A stretch of DNA of 64,000 bases from Isoetes taiwanensis (GCA_021234155.1 JAJEKV010000010.1:22656833-22720832), one strand, 5' to 3'; shown: positions 45,410-61,881, counted from the first letter of the stretch. The notes: generated from the sequence alone by a model not told the origin. Program-made: numbers and translations.

Positions 45410-47510
45410 TTAGTTTAAGACACGTAATAATGGTTCCTATAAGCCGCGTGGTATGGAACCCATTTGCATGCATTCTATTTATGTCCATAGTATCTCGACC
45501 ATGCAATCCTCTTGATTATTAGAGTAATAAAACAATGGATAGATCACGAGACAAGACCATTTTGTAAGCACTATTAATTGGCCCGTTTGGCGATGACCAA
45601 ATGTATTGGGAATAATTAAATGGAAGTGTACGCCGCATCATATTTCTTCACACATAATCTCCTCTTTTGTGATCGAATATCTGATTTCAAGGCTGAAAAA
45701 TGCGCCTTTTGCAATATAGATTATCTTCACTAACTTCCATATCTTCAAGTTACGGTTTGATCTCTAAGAAGTTTAGAGGATAGATGGTAAAACGGATCAC
45801 TTGGGTCAACGTATGATCCGGGTTTCAAAAACTTCAGAATTTTTGGGTTGTTGAGAACACACAGATCATCAATGAATCTGCTAGGTTCTTTGAATAGTTT
45901 AAGTAACTCAAATTCTCGTAAATTGATTAACTTGACTATGAAGTTGTATTCATAGTAGGCTAGATATAGGTTACACCAAATAGGCGAACATGAGAAGCCC
46001 ATTGGAATACCTTTGATTTGTCTCCATGCTCTATCGCCTAAGCGAATATAACTGTGATTTATGAGCCATCTATTCCAATTTATGATTTCCATTTGTGAAA
46101 CCTCCGTCCAGCACTTTGATTTAAAGTTTTTCTTTTTCCAGGCTACCTTAGAATAGGGAAACATTTCATGGTTAAAGGCACAAAATTTTAGGCCTTTATG
46201 CTCTGCTAAGACAAAAGCTTCTTTTATTATCCATGAAATTGCATTATCAAGACTGTCCTCACCGAGCAGAGGGATCATTTCGTAACATCTGGAGATATCC
46301 CCAACAAAAATGTTGTGAATAGATTTGGGTAGATTTAAAGCCACTTGTGTGGTTGAGTCAAATACCCAAAAGCTTCGTGTCTCAATTTTATGGAAAATTT
46401 TCAGGAAATTATCATAATTATGTGCTTTCTCCTTGAATAGTGCTGCTATATTCTGTAATATAGATGTCAGCAGAGTCGCCACTTCTGAAAATAAGCAGTT
46501 GGCAGCATTCGTTAACCATCTCATTGCATCCTTGTGGGCTTTATATATTCCCATCAAATATGGCAGTTTGATACTTTTAATAGTCAAGTTTGGCAGTATG
46601 TCATGTATTTCCCTCAAAATCTCTTGTTGACAACTGCTTATTGGTAACCACTCACCATTGGTATCTTTATAGGGTTCAAAATCAGCACTAGATAATCTCT
46701 CCAGTGCTAGTAATCTTAATACCTTTTTGCACATAAATGACGGTGTGTTTGCTGCTTTGTCTATGCCAGCAACATGTACGTGAGATTTCAGCCATTTCAA
46801 GTTTTGCATGGCATTTTGATTCCGATCCAAATCAGAGTTTCTAATTTTTTTATTTTTCCATAATGATGCATGGATGTATGATCTAATGATCATTTTTGCA
46901 TGTCCATCCTGGTATGGAACATCATACTGTTTTGCCACATAGTCTGATAGAATGCTCCATGCTGTTAGCAATGTTTCCTCAATTTCTAGTTTTGACACCC
47001 TTCTTAAAGGAATATTGTTCAGGCCCTTTGCTGTTTCAGATTTCAATATTTTATTTGAGATTATTGACAGGTCCATGGTAGTTACATGTGTGCCAAACTC
47101 CCCATATTCCTTCCTAAACAACTCAAATTTCTTTGAAAACGATTGCAAAGCGCTTTCGGGAATTTTAGAGCATGAGAATCTACAAAAGGTATCATTTGGA
47201 TCATACGGTATGATTGCATGTTGTTTGTATATTTCCACCCTTAACTTAACTTGTTCGAAACTTCTTCCCCATCCATTTGGTATACTTCTTCCGGGCATCT
47301 TACGAAAAGTGTTTTGATATTTATGTGTTCAAATGCCCCCTGCGTATCTGACACATGGATAAAGAACTTCTTTTCTTTAACTTCTTTTGTCAAAAGAAAC
47401 TTCCCATTTTCTTTTATTACTGATTTGCCATGTAATAAAGCGTCTTCAGTCTCTTTATTGTCATAAAATATTTCGTCCATATCATCTTCCATTCTCTTTG
47501 GCCTCCTATC
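45410..47510 (-). pseudogene. Penelope-like reverse transcriptase, core frame intact, ends broken (copy 1)
   Basis: A reverse transcriptase whose longest frame (47298-45745, 517 codons) holds the full catalytic core. In order: THVTTMDLSII (about 70-80), VAGIDKAANTPSFMCKK (about 177-192), KAHKDAMRWLTNA (about 253-265), GDISRCYEMIPL (motif A, Asp 334), GIPMGFSCSP (motif B, about 430-439) and RFIDDL (motif C, Asp 477 and 478). The DxxxxY..IP and GxPMGxxxSP forms are typical of Penelope-like and related reverse transcriptases, not of LINEs. An upstream frame (47510-47241) overlaps it in another frame after a possible splice acceptor. After the stop at 45745 a thumb-like segment (LPFNYSQYIWSSP near 45600) continues with frameshifts to about 45410. 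No GIY-YIG nuclease was found. Confidence 0.75.
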
Positions 47511-47859
47511 CAACCTGAATCATATTTACCTAAATCATGTGAAAACTAGAGCATTTTTTGATTGCCCATGTAAGAGTCAAATTTCAGCATTATGTGAACA
47601 CACAAATTGTGTTCTGTTCTGTTATATTACTTTAGGTCCTTCTTAAAATAGTCGAAATGACTTTTGAAAACCATGCTAAACGAACTTTGTTTTGGATGAA
47701 AGAAACTTGCACATGAAGCACCCATTTGAATGATACAGAAAGGTACCAAATAACTTAGATAATAAAAATGAGCTGCTGCAAATTCCATTAACGAGTGTCA
47801 AATGACTAAAAACAAGGACATTTTTTACTCCAAGATCAGAGTCATCATGATCAAATTGA
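47511..47859 (-). other. Spacer or intron between the cysteine-motif gene and the reverse transcriptase
   Basis: No open frame is seen. The end next to the reverse transcriptase resembles a splice acceptor (atgattcag then gttgg), like the corresponding site in copy 2 (tgattgtag then gtcgag). Confidence 0.4.
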
Positions 47860-49397
47860 TCACTGATATTTCAGTTTCTTTGGAGTTATATACGCAGACA
47901 TTCCAAGTGCTTGGCTGGTAGATGTAACCGAAGTTGTTGGTGTTGCTTGATTGCTGTTACCACGACTACCATTTCCAAAGCTCAGATGTGGGTTTGGTAC
48001 GTATCCACGTATACGTGAATGTTGAGGAGTAAAATATCTTCCTCTGCCACCTCTGTTTCTGCCACGTCCTCTAGTGGTGTAATGAGATGTAACAGTAGAA
48101 CTCATGACAGAATTTGCTTCATTTGCAGCTTCATTTAGGTTCAAATTAAACCTCTTTGTAGGAGCATTACGTTTTCTGGCCAAACTTGCACTGAATTCTT
48201 GTGGAAGGAACAATTGCTCAATATAGCGGGGTCCCTCATTCTCACCGTAACTCTGAAGCAACCTCGTTTTCCCCTCAGCATATTCTTCAGCAGCTGTTAT
48301 CATTAATTCTCTGGTGTACATGAAGACCACCAAAGCTCTTATAGCTTCTTTTGTAGAATCAAGAAGCAGCCACTGTATAAAGGATATAAATTGCACTTCC
48401 AGCTTATCAGATGTGATCCAGCAACTTTCCATATTATTTGCCAGGAACCATAAAGCATGATCAAACCATAAGATGTTGCTTTTTGGGCATTGGTCACCTT
48501 GCTGACATGTACACTTTATGAATGGTCTGTTGTAATTCCAGACCAGTTTGTAATAATCCTTACTTCGTTTGATCGGAGGAGGAATTTTACCTTTGCGGTC
48601 GCGGTTTAACGGTTTGGAGCACCTACCAAAGATCAAACACTTCCATGGAAATGTCTTTTAAAATTACCTGCATACCGCACGGAACTCATATTGTTTATAG
48701 CATCTCAGAGCATTACGCCTTAAACTCGTCAATGCTTTTTCCACCATTGATGGCTGTAAGTGTGATTAAAGCATCAAGACTGAAAGGGGCCACTAGTTGC
48801 AATGACCACATGGTCCACATCTTGTTTCCGTTGATTGCAGCCAGATCCTCCACGACCCTAACAGGGATAATAGGGTACATATGAGCTTTAAAGCTCTCAG
48901 GAGATATCTCATCTGGTTGGGCTTGAGGCTCATCATTTATCATGTTTGTTGCCTCTTCACATAACTCCTTTCCTTGCAGTAAAGGGTGAGATTTAACAGG
49001 CATGGTAGGCATGGCCGAGGTAAGATTATGTATCCCCTCCACGTTTGCTCGCAGCAGGGCCACTATGAACTTATTTATGGTACCTAGGCATTCTTTGATC
49101 TGCTCATAATCTTTTCTGATAATGTTTGCAAGCTGGCTTCTGAAGTGCATTAGTTTATCCATTGGGTTTCTATTTCCAAATATTTCTAGCCACATAGCAA
49201 TATCAAAATTGGCCAGGATGGACTCACCATCATTTTGAACGTAACTGTTCATGCCTTACGAGGAATTCATGAAACTCCCCATCTTTTATCGGACAGGCGG
49301 GGCTTGAGCTAGAGGTGAAGGTGCTGGCATTTCTTCCAGATAACCAAGCTCCAAGAGTTCACTAGCCCAGGTTTGGCTTGCTTCATTTCGTGCCATC
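47860..49397 (-). pseudogene. Cysteine-motif protein of the reverse transcriptase module (copy 1), broken
   Basis: The function is unknown. The pieces are 49397-49287 (QTWASELLELGYLEEM, comparable to NNWIKELSKLEYDK of copy 2), 49252-48713 (ends near LVAPFSLDALITLTAINGG) and 48636-47860. The last carries KDYYKLVWNY, then IKCTCQQGDQC and ILWFDHALWFLANNME, matching copy 2 in order. Its tail is rich in Arg and Gly (TTRGRGRNRGGRGRYF), which suggests RNA binding, and ends TPKKLKYQ. A frameshift near 48690 and an in-frame stop separate the last two pieces. The 5' end is cut by segment S2'. The reverse transcriptase follows on the same strand. Confidence 0.7.
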
Positions 49398-49547
49398 TGT
49401 TCCACATCCATAAATATCATTTAGTTAGTCAGGATATGATAGTTGAACTGAAATAATTTATATTCCATCAAAGTACTTGTATTTGATCATAATATGAATT
49501 TAGCACTCCAACTAAGAAGTGCGGTGGTGATCAGGTACGGTGTGTGT
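49398..49547 (-). other. Remnant of intron upstream of copy 1
   Basis: A candidate acceptor (gtggaacag then atggcac) adjoins the first piece of copy 1. The rest is cut off at the S2' edge. Confidence 0.35.
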
Positions 49548-52828
<3,281 letters not shown>

Positions 52829-53110
52829 GCCTTGCGGTATAGGAAATCTGCTGCCAAGATTGGTGCTATGCCTGAAGCTTCCATTCATAGTGTTAAATTG
52901 GGCACGTCCATATCACCTGTCTCTGCAATTAATGCTGAAGCAAGGGATCCAGCTTTGGGTAAGGTAGCTGCAAGCTTAGACCACAGAGGAAATAATGCAC
53001 ATTTTGCTGAAGGAATTTCTGAGCATGGCATTCAAGGCATCCAAGAAATTGCTAAGGAAATGGACAAAGGAGTAGACACCAATTCTAGTCTGGCTGAACG
53101 CTCCAAAAAG
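52829..53110 (+). CDS. Candidate exon upstream of copy 2, 5' end lost
   Basis: A frame of about 280 bases stays open from the TG tract to a possible donor (AAAAAG then GTTTGC). The encoded sequence is hydrophilic and non-repetitive (AGISEHGIQG-like, KEMDKGVDTNSSLAERSKK). It would occupy the same place as the RKKGDLN exon of copy 3, whose donor also follows a lysine- and glutamine-rich end, but there is no clear sequence match. Splicing to the exon at 54547 is inference. Confidence 0.35.
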
Positions 53111-54546
53111 GTTTGCACATCTGGTTTTCAGCAGGAAGTCATGATTCATAGACTTAGATCTATTGAAATATTGAAAGTTTTTTTAGTAAATCTTATTTAT
53201 GGAACTTTTTTCCTTACATCAGATTGCTCTGAGTTTGATTTATTGCAGCTTTATAAGATGTAGAAAAGATTATCTTAAAGTAGAGGCTACCATGAAGGGT
53301 TTTGTGTTGCATTATGTTTAATGGCAAGCATGAGAAGTGTAGATCTGAATTTCATAATACTCTTCTGGTTTTCAGCAGGGTTTCATGTTTCATTGACATA
53401 GATATATTTACATTGTGAAAGCTTGACTTGGAAATCTAAGCTAAGAATGTTGTACTTTACATCTGGATGCACTGAATGTAATGCATATCAGCTTTATAAA
53501 ATATAGGGAAGGTCGTCTTAATGTAGATTCTACCTTGAAGGGCTATTTGTAACCTATAGTTTAAGGGCATGCTGGAGATTTTTAGATCTAAGTTCCATAA
53601 TATTCATTACTTGTTACTGTATTTAACCCACAGTAATAATATTACTTGTTAGATCTCCAATAAATTTGACTTGTACAAGCAGAATCTAAGACTATTTCAA
53701 CTTAATCTTGCTGCTGGCAGACAGATCTACATCATTGGTTAAGATACTAGATTTAACTTGTAGAATGCCTAGAAATGAAGGGTTTGATAACTCTAAATCT
53801 GGAAAATGTAATGGGTTATCAGTTCTAGGCTATTCTTTCTTGCTTTTACCTTGTATTCTAATGTGGAATACTAGCAAGGTGAAGGGGGATACCTCAAGAA
53901 AGCCTATGACGCCTGCTATCCCTTACAATAACAACCATTCTAATGCTTGTCCTTGTTTGTGGGTGCAGGTAACAGGTTTTCTTGCTCTTTGCTATTGTAT
54001 TTCGTCAAGAATGTCTTGCAACTTTCTGTTACCAAGTTCTGAAGATAAAGCTGAAATGGTTATCTTCTTGGATGATTAATTATATGACTGTTATATTACA
54101 CCATGACAAAGGTAAAATTGTGAATTCCTTATTTGCAAAAATGGTGTCACATATTGACTTGCAATAGTATGGCATATGATGCCTATTATGTCAAAGATAA
54201 GCACATTTGAGGTATGTTGCTGGCTGGATTTGTAAAGTTGGCTGTAACTTTCTGAATATATTTCTTGTTTCTTTAAATATCTTGTCAATATAAAATTTCT
54301 GCAATTTTTCAGTATCATTGTATGAAGGCCAAGTCATATAACTACCTGTATATGATTTGGGCTGCTAATTGTAACTAGTTAAATCCTTGCAAAGGTTTTA
54401 AATAGTTAAGATATCAGGTTTTCTGGTATAAAGGTTTTTTTTCATATTCCAGTTTATTAGTTCTACTAATAACCTTGGTATCAATGATATTTCAATCAGG
54501 TACAATGAAACATCCTTTTAAACTAACGTGTTATTTTATCATATAG
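53111..54546 (+). other. Probable intron of copy 2
   Basis: AT-rich DNA without supported coding frames. It contains two diverged copies of a phrase around agctttataaratrtag (about 53248 and 53490). It ends in atcatatag, an acceptor-like sequence. Confidence 0.45.
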
Positions 54547-56132
54547 GATGCACATCTTGTGGATGACAATGATATTTACAACAATTGGATCAAGGAGTTA
54601 AGTAAGCTGGAATATGACAAATGTGGTATATTCTGCCCAAACTATGCAGTACAAACTTTACTGGGATGCATTAAGAACAAGGACATCCACTCTTTTATCA
54701 GCTTCAAGGAGGTAAATCTTCTGGACAAAAGTCTATCTGCAGTTTTCTATTTGGGGTTTAGTGGATGGTTTAAAGTTTTTCAGCGTATGAAGAAAGTCAA
54801 CTTTGACTTTGCTAAATGCAAGGAAATCCTTACTGCCACTTATAATGATATGAGCAGTATTATTTACTATAGGACATGCCTTGAGGATGAAGTGGCACAT
54901 AAATTTATGTTAGGCATTATGGCTTTAGAAGAAGCCAACAGTATTACACCTCCCACTTTTGAGAAAAATGATGACAGTATTAAACAACAGGAGCTAAAAG
55001 TGACCGGGGACATGAGTGAATGCTTGTTTGCTGATACTGACTTGACAGAAGAAGATATGTCTACCATTAATGGCAAAAATGAAGCTCAAAACACAACTAT
55101 TCAGACTTATAATGTGGGTATTGAAGACAGGGTACCAGAATTAACCCTATCTAATTCTACATGTTTCCCAATCAGCATTGAACAAACTGTTGAATGCTAT
55201 GCTGCTGTATATGATCATGCTATTTGGAAGAGCCAAAATCTTGGCGCCATTGCCCCTATTAATATGGAGACTTGGATTGCTCTGGCTGGCATCTCTAGTG
55301 ATGAAATTCGGGACGCTAAATTTGCAGCCTATAAGCTTGATAAGACTTTTGATGTCTTGAATGTAGATCTGCCATTTAAGATGGACTTTTTCGAGCAATA
55401 TTGCATCAAAAATACACCTGTTGAAATTGGGCAGAAAGGTCACATGGCCTTTACAAATATCACAAGGGATGATTATTATTTGAAACGTATTTGGAGAACA
55501 CACTGTCCTTACTTCAAATGTCATTGTGAAAAAGTCAAAATTAATTCCCAGAAAAGGGATGACAAATGTAGCTGTGGGATCATTTGGTTTGACCAAGGAA
55601 TCTGGTTTATTATGAACCACATGGAGCAGCTGTATCCTGGGTCTACACCTATGCTACGTATGGTGATCATCTCCAAATGGCTCAACAAGGTAATGAAATC
55701 TGCTGTAATTGCTTATATATCTTACCTTGAAGTAAGGAGAAACATGTTTGATATGACAATTGCATTTGCAAATAATCCTGACATCAGCTTGAAGGCAAAA
55801 TTTGGGAATAATAAAATGGCAGATGTGGCTGAAAAGATGATCAGGCCAGTTTCCTTTTTGAAAGACAGTTTCTCAACCAATAAATCCTCTGGCTGGCAAA
55901 GGTCATATACACCAGTAGCAGCAGTAAATCTAAGCAATCAAACTTTATTACTCCCAGATTACCACCTAGGATCACTATTGATCCCAGAACAGTCAGTAAT
56001 ACATCTCAAAGTGGCACTCCTCTCACTGAAGACTTGGATGAGTTTAGCATCACAAAAGGAGGCAATCGGGTAATCTCCCTTGAAGACAATGTCACTCAGA
56101 AAAAACTGGATTATGTGGAGGAATCTGGATGA
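54547..56132 (+). pseudogene. Cysteine-motif protein of the reverse transcriptase module (copy 2), nearly complete
   Basis: The best-preserved member of the family. No ATG lies at the start of the frame. It reads from a splice acceptor as DAHLVDDNDIYNNW, so it is an internal exon. About 480 codons are open up to about 55920. Features are APINMETWIALAGI (about 232-245), DDYYLKRIW (about 304-312), Cys 321, 323, 337 and 339 (FKCHCEK...CSCG), then WFDQGIWF (about 343-350) and a helical region (VIAYISYLEVRRNMFDM). After about 55920-55960 a different frame gives a better end (TPLTEDLDEFSITKGGN... TQKKLDYVEESG, stop at 56130), similar to TPKKLKYQ of copy 1, so one frameshift is likely. No named family is recognised. 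The cysteine cluster looks metal-binding, but this is inference. Confidence 0.65.
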
Positions 56133-56456
56133 TTTTGAAATTTAGCCCAAAAGGATATTGCCATGGAGGATATCCTTTGGGTCTGGTTTTTCTTAGAAAA
56201 CCATGAGACTTTAGCCATTTGGCATCTTTGGAAGTTTAAGCCATGAAATAATATGGCAAGGTATTTTTTATATAAGTTTTTTTCTTGCTATAAAAACTTA
56301 AGACACTTGCTGAATTTTATATCCAGCATATTGATGGTTATAAATGATTTTCAGCAATATATGGATTCATGAGTACATGATAAGCAATTTGTATACTATT
56401 GTACTTTGTTACAATTATAGTTTAAGATAACTAATTATAAAAAATGATTGTAGGTC
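56133..56456 (+). other. Spacer or intron between copy 2 and its reverse transcriptase
   Basis: No open frame is seen. It ends in aaaaaatgattgtag, an acceptor-like sequence directly before the next frame. Confidence 0.4.
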
Positions 56457-56825
56457 GAGAAGATGAAGATCAGAACCATTATCAGGGATATCAATAAGAA
56501 CAAACACCTGCATAGTTCGGGTAAGGATGATAAATGCAAAATAGTTCATATGAAATTTATATCCAAAGCATTGGATAAATTAAAGATTAGGCAGATTTTC
56601 CAATCTGTTTTTTGCGAAATATTCCAGGACAGGGGTGTAGAAATCATTGAAAATACCATTTTTGCTTGGAAATATACGGAGCAAATTAGGGATATGGTCT
56701 ACAAACCATTTAATATCTTTGCTGATTGTTCTACCATTAGTTGTCCTTGCACTAATCCCAACTTGAGTAAATTTGTAGATCCAAGCATTGGACATGTAAG
56801 GACTACAGACTTGAACATCATCCAC

Positions 56826-56840
<15 letters not shown>
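56457..56840 (+). pseudogene. N-terminal part of Penelope-like reverse transcriptase (copy 2), truncated
   Basis: This frame follows copy 2 as the reverse transcriptase follows copy 1. It ends with CPCTNPNLSKFVDPS then GHVRTTDLNII, which aligns with FSCSKIPESA... and THVTTMDLSII in the copy-1 enzyme. The whole catalytic core is missing, because the sequence changes to segment S1' right after this block. The frame has no known domain before GHVRTTDLNII. Confidence 0.65.
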
Positions 56841-58288
<1,448 letters not shown>

Positions 58289-59488
58289 TGTGTGTTTTTA
58301 ATTAAAATAAAAAATTTGCATTAGAGGCAAGAAGATGTACAAGATTGTGGTCTAATTTAATGGGCCAGGGTAAGTGATGGCTTAAGACCATGAAGATTCC
58401 AAACGCTAAGTCTAGTAGAATATTGAGCTGTTGGATTGTTGTATTCTAATGGCCTAAGAACATGAAGAACAAAAGGTTTGCTGTAGATGTTTCTAAGATT
58501 TTGGCCAAAGGTTGGGTTGGGTGATTGTCTTTTTTTTGTGGTGGCTTTTATTTCAATGGTTTGTCTTCTTCATATTTTTCTTATTTTGTTAGTTTCGTAT
58601 GAAAGCAGTTGTTTCCTTTTTTATCAGGGCCAATTCATGCATTTGCCCTGATTTGCAGATCTTGGGCTGCACAGTCCGAAGCTTCAGGCTGCTTGGAGTT
58701 CTGATCATATCCGACAACAAATCCGGGCGACCTTCGCAACAAAGCGACGCCCTTATCAGCACCTTGTCTTCCTCGCTTGACGATCTTCTGCTATCTCTGC
58801 AGACTTGCCTCTTTAGCAATCTTCCGAAGCTATCTTCCGACTGTGCTTGGCAATCTTCTGCTATCTCTGCAGCTTGCCTCTTTAGCAGCGATGCCGCTTG
58901 CCTCTTTAGCTCTTTTGCCTCTGCTAGCAGCGATGCCTGCCTGTTAAATTTGGGATGCATGTGCTGCCCTCACCAGAGCTTATCAGGTTGAGGCTTGAAC
59001 GAACCACCGAAATGTGCATGTATTTGCACATTCTGGTGTATCCAATGTTTATACGTCATAATTCAATGGTTTAACAATGGTTCAAACTTAAAAAAAAATG
59101 CAAAAAGGTTACACGTAGCGATAAGGTTACAAGAACATAATGTGGGCATATTTGGCTCATAATAGAATACAGTGGTCGCTATGGAACCATCGAATTACAG
59201 TAAAATTGGAAAATAGGGTTTTCTTCCAACAAGCGTATCTTGGCTATGCAGTCCGGAGATGGCAGCCGAGCTGGCTATGGAAAGGTAATGAATACATGAC
59301 ATAAGGCTGGTCTAAACACATGAACTACTGGGAGCGACGTGCACCTAAGAATAGAATGTAAATTGGATCCAGGGAACTGACGGTAGCAAGGACTACCAGT
59401 ATAAGATTACTGGCCCGACAATAGGAGAATTATGAAGGATTGCTGGTGAAGTGTTTTGCATGCAAAAGACCCGTGCTCCTGTAAGCGC
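58289..59488. other. Spacer upstream of copy 3, with a short internal repeat
   Basis: From about 58780 to 58955 the phrases cttgcctctttagca and gatcttctgctatctctgca recur several times. Both strands stay open here (58599-58991 plus, 58960-58589 minus) because of this repetition. No gene is supported. Confidence 0.45.
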
Positions 59489-60352
59489 ATGGGTAGAAAG
59501 AAAGGCGATCTAAACATGTCCACAAGGAAGAGGATAGCAGAAGAAAAGAGTCTGATGCGTGGCAGTAAGAAAGTATTACAGTTTCACAAAGCAATGGTGA
59601 ACGAGGCAATGAAGAATTGCACTGGAATTACTGAGAAGAATGAAGCAGATTCTAGACCTAAGGAAGGGAACGAGGGCAAGGCAAAAATTCCTGAGGGCAA
59701 CACCACGTGTTGAAACTATTGAACACTGCTTCTTCTTGTGCGATCATCTACGGCTTGCTTGGGAGTGGTTGTTCACTCTTTTCAGTGTGTCTCTCACTAG
59801 CCAGGAGATCCTACTTGCACTTTATCCCCCTGTTTGGCCTAGCTTGCGTAAGCGGGCATTTCATCTTGCTTCTAGTTGGATTTTGTGGGCTATCTGGCAG
59901 AGGCGACGTTTGTGGATTTTCCAAGGTGCACACATCTCTGATCAACAGCTTCTCCATTGTGCTCAGCAGAAGATCACTAAAGCTTATCGTTGCTCATCTC
60001 TAGTTGATGATAAAAAAGAGATAATTTGGCAGACGTATTTACGGTGTTCTTCTTATGCATAGACGGGTGTTTTTGCCTAGTTGGGTCAGCCTATCCACTA
60101 TGGTTTTATTCCTGTCTGTGCATTGTGTATTGTGCCTTTGTTCTTGTCAATAAAAAGAGCCTCACGTCCTCCAAAAAAAAAAAAACACCATTGAATGCAG
60201 TGGAAACAAGACTGCAAATGACGTGCAAAATGAAGATCCCTACAAAGCAAGTGGATCTATGGAGATTTCAGCCAACAAGGAGGCATTGCAACAACCTCAG
60301 CAAGATCTGGAGACTGCCAACAAGGAGCATGAGCACAAACAAGATAATCAGG
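59489..60352 (+). pseudogene. First exon of copy 3, RKKGDLN family, interrupted by LINE D
   Basis: The ATG at 59489 begins MGRKKGDLNMSTRKRIAEEK, matching the minus-strand exon at 1553. The frame runs to EGNTT, is then split by a 478-bp LINE fragment, and resumes in the same frame at about 60184 (IECSGNKTANDVQNEDPY...KEHEHKQDNQ) up to a donor-like CAG then GTGAAT at 60353. The fact that the frame is open on both sides when one duplication copy and the LINE are left out shows it was a single exon. The residues are mostly hydrophilic. The function is unknown. Confidence 0.55.
59706..60183 (+). mobile_element. LINE D: 5'-truncated LINE in an exon
   Basis: It encodes the C-terminal end of a LINE ORF2 (VETIEHCFFLCDHLRLAW, LASSWILWAIWQRRR), ends in a stop at about 60060 and has a poly(A) tail at 60173-60183. 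It is flanked by aacacca at 59699-59705 and 60184-60190, a short target-site duplication. It belongs to a different LINE family from LINE A. Confidence 0.8.
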
Positions 60353-61046
60353 TGAATTCTAATAGGAAAATTCTTTTTAGTAGATTCAAATTGATTTTAT
60401 GAAAAGTAGATGCTAGATATGCAGATCTGTACATAATAATTGTGATTCTTCTCATTGTATTCATATATGTAATTGGATCTAGTCTATAAATGATTTTTTA
60501 CATGACTATACATCTGGCAGCTAGTATAGACATGCATAAATTCAAACTGCTGTAATAGTAACATGGCTCTGCCTATTTTAATGTTGTTAGGCAGGAAGGT
60601 CTTTCAGATGTCCATGCATTGCAGTGTTGCAAGTATATATTGTATCTAATGTTCTATTAATTTGAGGCTTGGCACTAGATTTGTTGATATAGATTTATCT
60701 GCTAACAAAGATATTATAGGCCACAATGAATGTCAAAAGCATAGGTTTAACTAGGATTAATTATCTAGTTGAGAATGTCTATCATAGCTGTGCTTATAGC
60801 TGCATAATAAGTATGTAACCTAAATGGGACTTTGGCATGCAAGGGCTGGGGTCTTGCCAGCTTATAAATCTACACAGAAAATTTAGCATGGTATCATATT
60901 GAGCAAATGTTTTTCTTAAGGAAAAGCAAAGCTTTCTGGGTACATCTAACCTACAGTTAGAAGGGGCTCACATTTGAGAATGCTGCATACTAGAAAGTGC
61001 TTGGGATGTAGCCAAATGGATTCAAGAAAACAGAGCCATGGGATAC
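60353..61046 (+). other. Probable intron of copy 3, first part
   Basis: AT-rich DNA with no supported frame. LINE A' sits inside this presumed intron. Confidence 0.4.
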
Positions 61047-61057
61047 AACACCCCTTG
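61047..61057. repeat. Target-site duplication of LINE A', left
   Basis: aacaccccttg, repeated exactly at 61882-61892. Confidence 0.85.
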
Positions 61058-61881
61058 CTCCTTGGCAATGGTTTCAGGAGACATATGGGTTGTTGGATAA
61101 AGATATCAGTATATGGGCTTATGTAGCAAGTGCTCTTCCTCTAATTAAGAAGGTGGGTAACAAGAGATGCTGAAACTGTGTTCAAGGTATTAAAGAAGGC
61201 AAGAAGCTAGTAAGTTCATGCTACAGATTGCTTACCTCCTCAAATACTTTATCACCTTCTCAAAAATGGCACTTACAGACTTTGCCTTCTCAATGGCAAT
61301 CTATCTGGAACCTTGTTTGGTCTAAATATAATCCTCCAAAGGTAAATGTTCTACTTTGGCAGGTGATTCATTGCTCTTTGAGAGTTAATGAGATGGTTCA
61401 TTGCTTTAAGCCGGGAGTAAGCCCACTTTGCCCAATGTGTGAGCGGTGCATTGAAACATTGGAGCACTGTTTATATTTGTGTGCAGAGCTGAGTAGTCTT
61501 AGGTCCTGGCTGCATTCTCTTTTTGGAGTATCTTTGGATAGTCAGCACTTTCTTTTGGGTATTTATCCAAATCAGTGGACTGCTTCTAAAAGGATTGCAT
61601 TTCACATGGCAAAGTCTTGGCTAATATGGAGTGTATGGAAGCGAAGGCGAAGAAAGGTCTTTTATGATAAGCGTATTTCTTCTCAGATGGTGCTTCAAGA
61701 AATTCGTAAGAAGTTGTATAATTGCTTTCAGATCTCCAATTGGCCTGATCGTATTAAAATTCCAATATGGAGTGATCATCTAAAACTGATTAATGCTTCA
61801 GGGAAATTTTCTTACTTCGGGAAGTACTTTGTAATATTTTCGAGTGTATAATATGAAGTAAAACACGTTCTTCAAAAAAAA
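61058..61881 (+). mobile_element. LINE A': 5'-truncated copy of LINE A
   Basis: The plus strand is nearly identical to the 3' end of LINE A (reverse complement of about 2746-3575). It contains the 207-codon frame 61228-61851 with HLQTLPSQWQSIWNLVW, then the zf-RVT part SPLCPMCERCIETLEHCLYL. It ends in a poly(A) tail and is flanked by an 11-bp duplication. The zf-RVT frame is open here, where LINE A is frameshifted. Confidence 0.92.

Noticed and set aside
53708-54079. 123-codon frame in the presumed intron of copy 2
   Set aside because: It has no counterpart in the other copies and no recognisable features.
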